A DNA stretch of 64,000 nucleotides, from NCBI RefSeq assembly GCF_900128945.1, contig NZ_FQUD01000001.1, forward strand, positions 1 to 64,000, in the 5' to 3' direction. A program made the position numbers and the translations under genes. The stretch is from Chryseobacterium sp. OV279. GTDB taxonomy: Bacteria; Bacteroidota; Bacteroidia; Flavobacteriales; Weeksellaceae. Positions 16,678 to 25,440 of the stretch are shown in pieces. The notes beneath the pieces were generated by a model, which worked only from the letters and a program-made list of their open reading frames with translations, ran no database searches and was not told where the DNA came from. Numbering within the stretch: position 1 is the stretch's first letter; the number at the start of each line of letters is the position of its first letter.

Positions 16678-19566
16678 ATGAATGTATTTAAAATCCCGGT
16701 CTCTGTGAGTTACTTAACTGGACGGGTTTTGTTAATTGGGGCTGTATCAGTCTCACCTTTGGTTCTATCTCAAAAACAAGACAGTCTAAAGGAGAAATCC
16801 ATAGATGAGGTTGTGGTAGTAGGATATGGAACACAAAAGAAAAGTAAGGTCTCAGGGGCAGTTTCTGAAGCTTCACTGGACAAACTTACTTCCAGATCTT
16901 TATCCGGTGTAGGAGAAGTGCTTCAGGGAAAAGCTCCCGGAGTGACGGTGATCAATGAAGGCGGAGATCCCAACGGTACACCGAAAGTGAATATCCGTGG
17001 TCTGGGAGGAATTAATGGAGAAACGCCGCTTTATGTGATAGATGGGGTGGTTTTTAACGGAACACCTTCCATTAATCCTAATGATATTCAGGATATATCT
17101 GTCCTTAAAGATGCTTCTGCCGCCATTTACGGAGCAAGATCTTCCGGAGGGGTGATCCTCATTACTACTAAAAGAGGAAAGAAAGGAAACCTTACTGTAG
17201 ACTTTGATGTTAAATACGGAGTGAATAATGCCTGGAGAATGAAAGAATCTCTGAATGCCGCAGAATTTCAGGATGTGATGTACAAAGCTTACGAAAATGC
17301 CGGTAAGCTAAACAGTCTGCCCATTGCATTCAATCCTGAGAAGTATCCGGACGGGCGAGTGACCAGAACAGACTGGATGAAAGAAATTTTCAGGACCGGA
17401 ACCATTCAGGAATATAATGTTAATCTAAGCGGGGGAAGTGAAAAATCCCGGTTTTTTGTGGGAATGAACCACAGAAATATAGAAGGAATTCTCCTCAATA
17501 CCCAGGCAAAACGATATAATTTCAGAGTCAATTCCGAACATAAAGTAAAAGACTGGCTGACGATCGGAGAAAATATGTACTACAATTATTCTGACGGCAA
17601 TACAGCTGATACGAAAAGCGGCTACACAGGAGCACTGATTGCAGCCATGTATTATCCGCCCAATGTCCCGGCTTATACGCCTTCCGGAGCATTTTCAGGA
17701 TTACCGATAGATGTGGCCGGAGGCTATGGAGATATGATTAATCCGGTGGCTTATCTTCAAAGGATCAGCATCAGAAACCCGACCCATGAGATTCTCATCA
17801 ATCCATATGCTGAAATCACTTTGGCTAAAAATTTAAAATTCAGATCTAATTTTTCCCAGACATTCAAAATAGGAACGATAAAGAATTTCACCTACAGAGT
17901 GCTGGAAGTAGGGAAAATTTTTGACACCAATAATCTGGAATATCAGTCGAATAATTCTTCTACTTCTTTAGCAGAGCAGCTCCTTACCTATAAAACGACT
18001 TTTGGTCAGCATAATTTTGATTTCCTGGGCGGATTTACTTTCCAAAAAACCATTGACGAAGGTTTTATGGCGAAAGCGTATGACTTCAGAAGTGAGTCGG
18101 AGGTGTTTCAGCATCTTCAGAACGCTGCCGATACCAATAAAGATGTTTCCAGTTATAAATACCAACAGGCTTTGATCTCTTATCTGGCAAGGGTAAATTA
18201 TGATTATGCAGGTAAATATGTGATCAGCTTATTAGGACGAAGAGACGGTTCTTCATTGGTGGCGAAGCAGAACAGGTTTGCTAATTACTATGCTCTTTCC
18301 GGAGCGTGGGTAGTATCCAAAGAAAACTTTATGGAGAATATTTCCTGGCTTTCAAATTTTAAACTGAGAGGAAGCTACGGTATTCTTGGGAATCTGGGCG
18401 GTATTTCGCCACAGGCAGTTAATCCGTTAATGATCAGAGATAATAATGTTATTTTCGGACAGGATCCTTCTCAGAATATTGCTTACTATGCGACAACACG
18501 CCCGAATCCTAATTTGAAATGGGGAAAATCGGAGCAGACCAACCTTGGTGTAGACGCTTCTTTCCTGCATAACAGTCTTTCCTTACAGTTTGATTATTTC
18601 GTGAAAAACTCCAAGGACCAGATCTTCAATGTGAGTTTACCAAGTACAGCGACTTATAATAATCAGTACATCAATGCCGGATTGTTCCAGGATAAAGGTT
18701 ATGAACTCGGAATTAATTATAATGGCAAAAAAACAGGGGATTTCACTTATTCCGTGGGAGTTACCTTTAGTCAACTAAAAAACACGGTGAAGCAATTGGC
18801 CGATGTGGATGAGATTTTCATCAACAGTAATGGAGTAAGAGGCGTTTTGAAACCTACCCGTATTAAAGTAGGGGAGTCGCTATACTCTTATTATGGCTAC
18901 AAAACAGGAGGTATTTTCCAGTCACAGGAGGAGATCAACAATTACAAAGATGCCAATGGAAATCTTATCCAGCCCAATGCTAAACCGGGTGATATTAAAT
19001 TCCTTAAAAAGGATGGAAATGTGGGAGTACTCAATAACAATGATTTTGTGAATCTCGGAAATCCTTATCCTAAATTTTCCTACGGACTTTCCTACAATAT
19101 GACCTGGAAAAGTTTTGATCTGAATGTTTTCTTCCAGGGAGTGTACGGGAACAAGATATTCAATGGGATGAAGTTTGTCTCGTTGAACCCGGGCGGTACA
19201 GGGCAGAATTATAATATGGACAGAGATATCCTGAATGCATGGACTCCACAAAACACCAATACCGATATTCCAAGACTGGTGCACGGTGACCCAAGCGGTA
19301 ATTATTCTAAAGTATCGGATTTCTATGTGGAAGACGGATCTTATCTGAGGCTGAAAAACCTTACCATCGGTTATTCGCTACCGAAAGATATTTACAGCAG
19401 GATCAATGTGAACAGGCTGAGAATTTATGTGACCACCAACAATTTATTCACCATCACAAAATATACAGGGTTTGATCCTGAAGTGGGAATGGATACGTAT
19501 GGCGTGGACACCGGAAGATATCCACAGGCACGATCATTTATTTTCGGAGTGGAAGTGGGATTATAA
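16678..19566 (+). CDS. SusC/RagA-family TonB-dependent transporter (short N-terminus)
   Basis: A 962-residue outer-membrane transporter. The signal peptide ends near VLSQ (~32). The mature protein goes almost at once into a TonB-box-like DEVVVVGYGTQKK and the plug (VNIRGLGGINGETPLYVIDG, SVLKDASAAIYGARSSGG), so it lacks the carboxypeptidase-D-like domain found in the first SusC here. The barrel fills the rest and ends IFGVEVGL. I start at the ATG at 16678; an upstream in-frame TTG (16654) overlaps the -7 box. It is followed after 24 bases by a SusD gene and then by a GDPD-like/alkaline phosphatase fusion, which suggests transport of phosphate esters or their products. Substrate is inference. 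Confidence 0.93.
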   Translation: MNVFKIPVSVSYLTGRVLLIGAVSVSPLVLSQKQDSLKEKSIDEVVVVGYGTQKKSKVSGAVSEASLDKLTSRSLSGVGEVLQGKAPGVTVINEGGDPNGTPKVNIRGLGGINGETPLYVIDGVVFNGTPSINPNDIQDISVLKDASAAIYGARSSGGVILITTKRGKKGNLTVDFDVKYGVNNAWRMKESLNAAEFQDVMYKAYENAGKLNSLPIAFNPEKYPDGRVTRTDWMKEIFRTGTIQEYNVNLSGGSEKSRFFVGMNHRNIEGILLNTQAKRYNFRVNSEHKVKDWLTIGENMYYNYSDGNTADTKSGYTGALIAAMYYPPNVPAYTPSGAFSGLPIDVAGGYGDMINPVAYLQRISIRNPTHEILINPYAEITLAKNLKFRSNFSQTFKIGTIKNFTYRVLEVGKIFDTNNLEYQSNNSSTSLAEQLLTYKTTFGQHNFDFLGGFTFQKTIDEGFMAKAYDFRSESEVFQHLQNAADTNKDVSSYKYQQALISYLARVNYDYAGKYVISLLGRRDGSSLVAKQNRFANYYALSGAWVVSKENFMENISWLSNFKLRGSYGILGNLGGISPQAVNPLMIRDNNVIFGQDPSQNIAYYATTRPNPNLKWGKSEQTNLGVDASFLHNSLSLQFDYFVKNSKDQIFNVSLPSTATYNNQYINAGLFQDKGYELGINYNGKKTGDFTYSVGVTFSQLKNTVKQLADVDEIFINSNGVRGVLKPTRIKVGESLYSYYGYKTGGIFQSQEEINNYKDANGNLIQPNAKPGDIKFLKKDGNVGVLNNNDFVNLGNPYPKFSYGLSYNMTWKSFDLNVFFQGVYGNKIFNGMKFVSLNPGGTGQNYNMDRDILNAWTPQNTNTDIPRLVHGDPSGNYSKVSDFYVEDGSYLRLKNLTIGYSLPKDIYSRINVNRLRIYVTTNNLFTITKYTGFDPEVGMDTYGVDTGRYPQARSFIFGVEVGL

Positions 19567-19590
19567 TTTTAAAAGATAAAAAAGAATACA

Positions 19591-21099
19591 ATGAAATTTT
19601 TCAATAAAATAATTTTAGTATCAGGAATATCTGCGCTGCTTTTGTCATGTACCAATGAGCTGGATGTTCAGCCGGAAGGAACGCCTACAGAAGCCAGCTT
19701 CTGGAAAACGGAAAATGATCTGGTAACCGGTGCCAATGCAATGTATAAACCTTTGTTTGACGGAGAATTTTATGGAAGAGGGTTTTTCTGGTTTATCAAT
19801 GCCAGTGACGATATGGTAACCGGAAGGGCGAAGAGTGAAGCCGACAATGCTAAGAATTTTAGCAGTAATTATATTGCTGCAGGTGATCTGGAAACACAGT
19901 GGAATAAAAGATTTAACGTGATTGGTGTTGCCAATCGTGTGATCCGTAATGTAGATAATATTCAGGCTTCAGCAGCGGTTAAAAATAAATATCTGGGAGA
20001 AGCCCTGTTTATGAGCAGCAGGATGTATTTCGAACTGGCTTATAATTACGGAAATGAAAAAGCGGGAATCCCCATCATAGACCGGACTAAAGAACCGGAT
20101 CCCAACCCGATTCCGAGAACAGGTAATGTAATGGAGAATTATAACTATATCGTAAATGATCTGAAAAAAGCTGCAGAATTACTGCCTTCTCAGGAAGAGC
20201 TTTCTCCTAAAGATTACGGTAGACCACATAAGGCAGCTGCGTGGGCGCTTCTTGCCAAAGTCTATCTTTTTATGCAGGATTGGAAGAATGCTGAATTTTG
20301 GGCAAATGAAGTAATGACGAAGGGTAACAGAAAACTGTTGGGAAATTTTTCAGATGTTTTTAAATCAGAGAATAATTACAGCTCAGAATACATCTGGTCT
20401 ATTCCCGGGACCCCTAAGTTTACCTCATGGGGAAGTATTCTTCCGGGTGTAATGCTTGAAAATAAAGGCTGGGGAGAATACAATGGCTGGGGATATTTTC
20501 AACCAACCAAAGAATTATATGACGAGTATGAAGCCAATGATGTAAGAAGAAGTGCAACCATCCTGAAACTGGGAGATCAGTTTACATTTAACGGAAAAAC
20601 AAGAACTTATGCCTCTACCAATTCATTAACGGGTTATCAGTTCAATAAATACATGGATGCTTTTAAATATACCCTGAACAGTGGCCATGTAAGTGCGAAT
20701 GGAGATTATCCTTGTACAGATCTTGCCGTTCCGATTATGCGTTACTCAGAAGTGATCCTGATCAAAGCAGAAGCTAAGCTGATGCAGGGACAGAATGCTG
20801 ACCTGGAAATCAATATGATCAGGCTTCGTGCCGGTCTGTTACCAAAAACAGGATGTACACTGGCTGATCTTAAACATGAAAGACGTTGTGAGCTGGCAGG
20901 CGAGTGGGCAGACAGACACAGGGACCTTGTCCGTTGGGGAGATGCTAAAAACACCTATGCAAAAGCGCTTCACGGGATTAATGGTAACGAGGTCTGGGCT
21001 CCAAGAAACTTTAACCCCACAATACACAATGTATGGGCGGTTCCGCAGGTTGAAATTGTCAACAGCCATGGCGTGATCAAGCAAAATGAAGGGTGGTAA
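19591..21099 (+). CDS. SusD/RagB-family nutrient-binding lipoprotein
   Basis: A 502-residue SusD homologue with lipobox LLLS-C at about residue 20. It is of the canonical SusD type: N-terminal ATEASFWKTENDLVTGANAMY-like segment, TPR-like helices (AAWALLAKVYLFMQDWKNAE), and the C-terminal RagB/SusD domain with MRYSEVILIKAEAKL, LKHERRCELAGEWADRHRDLVRWG and VWAVPQVEI. It partners the SusC gene 24 bases upstream and caps its extracellular face. A terminator-like hairpin follows, so the downstream phosphatase gene may be read at a lower level or from readthrough. Confidence 0.94.
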   Translation: MKFFNKIILVSGISALLLSCTNELDVQPEGTPTEASFWKTENDLVTGANAMYKPLFDGEFYGRGFFWFINASDDMVTGRAKSEADNAKNFSSNYIAAGDLETQWNKRFNVIGVANRVIRNVDNIQASAAVKNKYLGEALFMSSRMYFELAYNYGNEKAGIPIIDRTKEPDPNPIPRTGNVMENYNYIVNDLKKAAELLPSQEELSPKDYGRPHKAAAWALLAKVYLFMQDWKNAEFWANEVMTKGNRKLLGNFSDVFKSENNYSSEYIWSIPGTPKFTSWGSILPGVMLENKGWGEYNGWGYFQPTKELYDEYEANDVRRSATILKLGDQFTFNGKTRTYASTNSLTGYQFNKYMDAFKYTLNSGHVSANGDYPCTDLAVPIMRYSEVILIKAEAKLMQGQNADLEINMIRLRAGLLPKTGCTLADLKHERRCELAGEWADRHRDLVRWGDAKNTYAKALHGINGNEVWAPRNFNPTIHNVWAVPQVEIVNSHGVIKQNEGW

Positions 21100-21119
21100 A
21101 ATATGAATATAGATATAGA

Positions 21120-21160
21120 CTGTATCATTGCGGAAACCCTGCAGTGATACGGTTTTTTTT
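21120..21160 (+). terminator. Terminator or attenuator after the second SusD gene
   Basis: CTGTATCATTGC pairs with GCAGTGATACGG (two G-U pairs) around a 9-base loop, followed by eight T. It lies 20 bases after the SusD stop and 10 bases before the phosphatase start. No separate TAnnTTTG box was seen in the gap, so partial readthrough is likely. Confidence 0.75.
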
Positions 21161-21169
21161 AATAGTATT

Positions 21170-22999
21170 ATGAAATTATCAAAAAAAATAGCAGCGGTAC
21201 TGGCTTTTGGTCTGTTTACCCAAAACCAGGCTCAGAACTATCTGAAGTATACCGTAGGAAATGCCCATTCGCATAATGATTATCAGCAGGAGATTCCCTT
21301 TTGGCAGGCGTATTATGCCAATTTTGGTTCTGTTGAAGCGGATGTTTTTCTTGTAAAGGGGAAGTTATGGGTCGCGCATACCGAAAAAGAATTGTTACCA
21401 GACCGAACATTGGAAAGTCTGTACCTTGATCCGATATCGAAACAGATCAAGTTGAACAAAGGAAATATTTATTCTGATGGTAATAAAAAGTTGCAGCTGC
21501 TCATCGATATCAAACAGGACTATAAAACGTCTTTGAGTGCGTTGGTGGGTATTTTGAAGAAATATCCTGAAATTACTGGCTGTCCGGGAATTAAAATTGT
21601 GATCACTGGCGGAAGACCTCAGCCGGGTGATTTTAAAAACTATCCAAATTATCTCTCTTTTGACGGGAATCTTGATACAAACTATACCGCAGATCAACTG
21701 AAAAGAGTCGGAATGTTCAGTGCAGACTTTCAGGAACTTGTTAAATGGAACGGAAAAGGGATTCCAAGGGATGAAGAAACAGAAAAGATCAGACAGTCCG
21801 TATCAAAAGCCCATGCTCAGCAAAAGCCCATCCGGTTCTACGGAGCCCCTGATTTTACCAATGCCTGGGTGAATCTGATGGATCTTGATGTGGATTATAT
21901 CAATACAGACCATATTCCTGATCTTAAAAAGTTCATCAATACCATTCCTAAGAATTTTTATAAGAATACAAAGGAGTATGAGGTCTATCAACCAACGTAC
22001 AAAACAGATAAAACCGATAAGAAGGTTAAAAATGTTATTCTTCTGATTCCGGACGGAACTTCTCTTCCTCAATACTATGCTGCTTTTACGGCTAATAAAG
22101 GGAAACTGAATGTTTTTAATATGAAATCCACCGGCTTATCCAAAACCAATTCTTTGAACGCCTACATTACGGACTCCGCGCCGGGATCAACCGCATTTGC
22201 TACAGGCGTTAAAACTAAAAATACATTTGTAGGGGTAGATGATCAGGGAAAAGCTCTGGCTCAGATTCCGGATATCATTGCTGCTAAAGGAATGGTTTCG
22301 GGATTGATTTCCACAGGAGATGTGACGGATGCGACACCTGCTGATTTCTATGCCCATTCAGACAATAGGAATAGTTCGGAGCCCATTCTGAAAGATTTTG
22401 TCAGTTCTAAAACGAAAATTTTAATCGGAGGACCTACAAACGGATTGAGTCAGGAGAATGTGCAAAAGATCAAAGATGCCAAGATTGATTTCTACCAGGA
22501 TCTGAAATCAGTCATTAAAATAAATAACCGAACATTGATTATTGATTCTTTGGCTTCACAAAGAATAAGTAATGGAAGAGGAAACTGGCTGGCTGATGCT
22601 TTTGATCTTACGTTAAATGATTTAAAAGAAAATAAAAAAGGCTTCTTTATGATGGTCGAAGCTTCGCAGACAGATGGCGGTGGTCACAGCAATAATCTGG
22701 AGCAGCTGGTCACTGAATTATTGGATTTTGATCATGTAGTAGGAAAAGCCATGAAGTTTGCAGATGAAAATAAAGAAACGCTGGTTATCGTCGTAGGAGA
22801 CCATGAAACCGGAGGTCTGACGCTTTTGGACGGAAGTCTTAAAGAAGGTTGGGTTTTCGGGAATTTCAGTACGAATGATCATACCTCAATTCCATCCAGT
22901 GTATTTGCTTACGGACCCCATTCTCAGGAATTCACCGGGCTGTTTGAAAATACGGAGATCTTTCATAAAATACTGGAAGCCTACGGAATGCAGAAATAG
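21170..22999 (+). CDS. Exported GDPD/PI-PLC-like domain fused to alkaline phosphatase
   Basis: A 609-residue protein with a signal peptide (~1-21, QNQAQ). Residues ~25-265 look like a glycerophosphodiesterase/PI-PLC-type TIM barrel: NAHSHNDYQQ, SVEADVFL (E-x-D) and WVAHTEKEL. Residues ~280-605 are an alkaline phosphatase domain with the expected metal and nucleophile motifs: LIPDGTS, ITDSAPGSTAFATGVKT (nucleophile Ser), GDVTDATPADFYAH, VEASQTDGGGH, VVGDHETGGL and NDHTSIPSSVFAYGP. One chain could therefore split a phosphodiester and then remove the phosphate, in the periplasm or at the surface. The start is the ATG at 21170, where the signal peptide begins; a TTG 42 bases upstream lies inside the hairpin. 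It follows a SusC-SusD pair. Activity of the N-domain is less certain than that of the phosphatase. Confidence 0.9.
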   Translation: MKLSKKIAAVLAFGLFTQNQAQNYLKYTVGNAHSHNDYQQEIPFWQAYYANFGSVEADVFLVKGKLWVAHTEKELLPDRTLESLYLDPISKQIKLNKGNIYSDGNKKLQLLIDIKQDYKTSLSALVGILKKYPEITGCPGIKIVITGGRPQPGDFKNYPNYLSFDGNLDTNYTADQLKRVGMFSADFQELVKWNGKGIPRDEETEKIRQSVSKAHAQQKPIRFYGAPDFTNAWVNLMDLDVDYINTDHIPDLKKFINTIPKNFYKNTKEYEVYQPTYKTDKTDKKVKNVILLIPDGTSLPQYYAAFTANKGKLNVFNMKSTGLSKTNSLNAYITDSAPGSTAFATGVKTKNTFVGVDDQGKALAQIPDIIAAKGMVSGLISTGDVTDATPADFYAHSDNRNSSEPILKDFVSSKTKILIGGPTNGLSQENVQKIKDAKIDFYQDLKSVIKINNRTLIIDSLASQRISNGRGNWLADAFDLTLNDLKENKKGFFMMVEASQTDGGGHSNNLEQLVTELLDFDHVVGKAMKFADENKETLVIVVGDHETGGLTLLDGSLKEGWVFGNFSTNDHTSIPSSVFAYGPHSQEFTGLFENTEIFHKILEAYGMQK

Positions 23000-23034
23000 T
23001 ACGTTGATGAATTAATACGGAAACAATCCGGCTT

Positions 23035-23075
23035 AAAAAAAATGTAGTCTTTAGCAATTAAAGACTACATTTTTT
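23035..23075. terminator. Bidirectional terminator between the phosphatase and PI-PLC genes
   Basis: AAAATGTAGTCTTTA and TAAAGACTACATTTT form a perfect stem with a 5-base loop. A-runs on the left and T-runs on the right allow it to work on both strands. It lies between two convergent genes. Confidence 0.88.
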
Positions 23076-23101
23076 ATGGTAACGGATTATCAATTAATAA
23101 T

Positions 23102-24085
23102 CTAGTTATAATTGGTTTTAATAATCAGTGTTGATAATTCTGCGGTGATGAAATCAATTGGCATCATACCGTAAGATCCTTTGGTGTTGTTTTGGAAGAA
23201 AGTATTTACCTTAGGATTGATATTGTCCGAAACTCCCGGAATGCTTGGTATTCCAAATATTAAAGGTTTGTATCCACTTGTGAAATTAATGAAAAGTTTG
23301 CCACTTGTATCATTTTTTGCTTCGTTGAAAAGGGTTGATATTTTGGTCCATTTTTCATCATTATTCGTTACTTTATAGTAATCCTGAACCTTTACTGATG
23401 TACCCGGAGTATTGTTAATCTCAAATGTAGTATTATCTGCCCATCCCGTGGCATTGATCCCTTTGGAAGCCTCTGCCGGGAATCTTCTCAGTAACCTGAT
23501 TTTACCTCTGATATCTCCCAGCTTCGGAATGTTATTTCCCAGATCCCATTTAGAAGGATTTTTCTGAACATACGTGTCAAATGTTTTTTCAAAACTTCTG
23601 GATGTGTTTGAAGCATTGTATTCTTCTTTAACAGACATAATGATTGTTTCTGTAGGATGGCTCTCCAAAAATGCATAACATGCGTTGAGTACATCATCAA
23701 AGTTTAAATTTTGATAGATAGCACCATGATGTATTGCAAATGAATTATCAATATGTCTGCAACGGATATCCAGAAAACGGACTCCGGCATTAAGTTGCTG
23801 ATCAATCGTAAGATTTTGGGTTTTTGCAGTACCACTGTTAGAGGGTATCTCTCTCATCGCACCGGAATCATGAGTGCCGGGGATAGAAATTTTAGCTATT
23901 GAAATATTATCCTGAAGGCCGGACATCCAGCTATTGGTTTCGATGGATGCTAAAGAAGTCCGGTCATTTTTTTTCTGAAGACTTAGGACTGTACTGTCTG
24001 AATCCATTTCGGCTGTTCTTTCCGAACAAGAGAAAAACATACTTGCAACGGTAATGCTAAGGAATAAAATTGTTGAAGATCTCAT
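23102..24085 (-). CDS. Phosphatidylinositol-specific phospholipase C (PI-PLC) lipoprotein
   Basis: A 327-residue lipoprotein (lipobox FFS-C, Cys20) with a PI-PLC X domain. The catalytic pair is visible as His72 in SIPGTHDSG and His119/120 in AIHHG, with GVRFLDIRCR between them. These enzymes cleave phosphatidylinositol (and GPI anchors) to diacylglycerol and cyclic inositol phosphate without needing metal; Ca-dependent variants also exist. The C-terminal part (KLFINFTSGY) fits bacterial members of ~300 residues. Lipidation puts the enzyme at the membrane or cell surface. It stands alone, next to the GDPD/alkaline phosphatase fusion, and its upstream region holds four TTAA repeats like those of the second SusC operon. 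Confidence 0.92.
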   Translation of the reverse strand: MRSSTILFLSITVASMFFSCSERTAEMDSDSTVLSLQKKNDRTSLASIETNSWMSGLQDNISIAKISIPGTHDSGAMREIPSNSGTAKTQNLTIDQQLNAGVRFLDIRCRHIDNSFAIHHGAIYQNLNFDDVLNACYAFLESHPTETIIMSVKEEYNASNTSRSFEKTFDTYVQKNPSKWDLGNNIPKLGDIRGKIRLLRRFPAEASKGINATGWADNTTFEINNTPGTSVKVQDYYKVTNNDEKWTKISTLFNEAKNDTSGKLFINFTSGYKPLIFGIPSIPGVSDNINPKVNTFFQNNTKGSYGMMPIDFITAELSTLIIKTNYN

Positions 24086-24123
24086 ACTTTAATTTGATAT
24101 AGTTGATGGTATTTTTATTTGAT

Positions 24124-24190
24124 TAAAAATAAGGATATATCATATCAGGAGAAGTTAATTCAATCTTAAGAGATAATTAAGTTGTATTAA
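24124..24190 (-). promoter_or_regulatory. Four TTAA direct repeats and near-consensus promoter of the PI-PLC gene
   Basis: On the minus strand TTAATAC, TTAATTA, TTAAGAT and TTAACTT start at plus positions 24190, 24180, 24169 and 24158 (steps of 10, 11 and 11). The last is 27 bases before TATTTTTA (24131-24124), which is one base off the TAnnTTTG box. Steps and distance equal those upstream of the second SusC gene. Confidence 0.55.
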
Positions 24191-24228
24191 AGTATGAGAG
24201 TCGTGAATTTTCTAATTTATGGAAAAAG

Positions 24229-24903
24229 TTAATAAATGAAGTCTCTTTTTAAACCGGGGATTTTAAATTTGTTTTCCCCAATCCTGAAATTGTTCATTTT
24301 GATCAAAGTCTTAAACGGATGGATCAGTTCTTTGTGAATATCTTTTGGGATCACTTTTTCATCCTCATCGCAGGAACCATGTTCTTCATCAATAATGACT
24401 TTTCCTGTTGAGAAATTGATTTCGTTCAGATTATTAAAATCACAGGTGTCTTCAAATCTGTCAGATGAGCCGATGAGGTAAAAATCACCGTTCTGAAATC
24501 TAAAGGTATGTGTATAAGTCTGGGTATGTCTTGAATTCGTATTGAATATTTGGGTAATAGAAAGACTGTTATTCTTAATGGATATTTCAGGAGCAGCATT
24601 GCTTTCCGGATAAAATCCCATTCCGCTGGAAAAAAGTACTGAGTTGTTTTCCTTCCATATTTTCAGCTGGCCGTCTACGTCTTTTAAGATGAAAAATGAT
24701 CTCAGGAAATCATCGCGGTCATCCAGATTGGTTTTTTTATCTGTATTGAAAATAAATACGGTTTCATCTTTTCCGTCTTTATCCAGATCTCCTTTCGCTT
24801 CGGCAATTTTTTGATAGCCTTTCGGGACCGCAAAGTTTTTCAGATTCTGGGCATGAAATCCTACGACTAACAAAGAAGTGGCGAGAGAGAAAAGCTGTTT
24901 CAT
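24229..24903 (-). CDS. Secreted protein of unknown function with an FG-GAP/VCBS-like calcium motif
   Basis: A 224-residue protein with a signal peptide (~1-18, VGFHAQ). Near the mature N-terminus is GDLDKDGKDETVFIFN, a D-x-D-x-D-G type calcium-binding loop as in FG-GAP/VCBS repeat proteins, but only one copy is present. The rest is beta-rich (NNSLSITQIFNTNSRHTQTY, FRFQNGDFYLIGSSD) and includes two cysteines. I do not recognise a more specific family. It lies 15 bases after another small secreted protein gene and is the last of a run of minus-strand genes starting at aroA or earlier. Confidence 0.75.
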   Translation of the reverse strand: MKQLFSLATSLLVVGFHAQNLKNFAVPKGYQKIAEAKGDLDKDGKDETVFIFNTDKKTNLDDRDDFLRSFFILKDVDGQLKIWKENNSVLFSSGMGFYPESNAAPEISIKNNSLSITQIFNTNSRHTQTYTHTFRFQNGDFYLIGSSDRFEDTCDFNNLNEINFSTGKVIIDEEHGSCDEDEKVIPKDIHKELIHPFKTLIKMNNFRIGENKFKIPGLKRDFIY

Positions 24904-24918
24904 TTTAAAAGAATTAAA

Positions 24919-25404
24919 TTATGAACCAAAATCTTCTTTCTTTACCTCTGTATCTTCCAGATTACACAGGCACCCTTTGATGGTTTTGTAAACTCCTGTA
25001 ATCTCAGTTTCTTTTCCCTTGCTGTCTGTAACGGTAATTCCTGTGGAAAATGATTCATCTTCCGCGGAATACGTTCTGAAAAGTTGATATTTATAGTTAT
25101 TATTGGTAAAGGTCAGATAGTTGAGGTCCATACCTGCATTTTGTTTTCCGCCACCTCTGTGGTAAGAACTGTAGGTAAACTGCTTCCAGCTTTCTTTGGT
25201 CCTTGTGGCTGGAAATTCCATCTCTACACGATTTTTACTCCCAAATCTATACTGAATATAACCGTTCTTTTTATCTTTCACCAAAGCCATTTTCTTCCCG
25301 TTTTTGGTGTCAAATGAGAATACAGTTTCCTCATTAGGCAAAAGATATTGTGCCGAAAATACCATCGGGATCATGACCGCAAAAAGCAGAAAAAAGTTTC
25401 TCAT
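24919..25404 (-). CDS. Small secreted protein of unknown function
   Basis: A 161-residue protein with a signal peptide ending at about residue 18 (PMVFSAQ). The mature chain is beta-rich and lysine-rich, with NGKKMALVKDKKNGYIQYRFG, a HRGGGKQNAGMDLNYLTF segment and a C-terminal CLCN. I do not recognise the family. It lies 36 bases downstream of aroA and 15 bases upstream of the 224-residue secreted protein gene, so the two are probably co-transcribed. No function can be deduced. Confidence 0.75.
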   Translation of the reverse strand: MRNFFLLFAVMIPMVFSAQYLLPNEETVFSFDTKNGKKMALVKDKKNGYIQYRFGSKNRVEMEFPATRTKESWKQFTYSSYHRGGGKQNAGMDLNYLTFTNNNYKYQLFRTYSAEDESFSTGITVTDSKGKETEITGVYKTIKGCLCNLEDTEVKKEDFGS

Positions 25405-25440
25405 AAAATCTGTATATTTTCAAATTACCGCATCGTCAAA

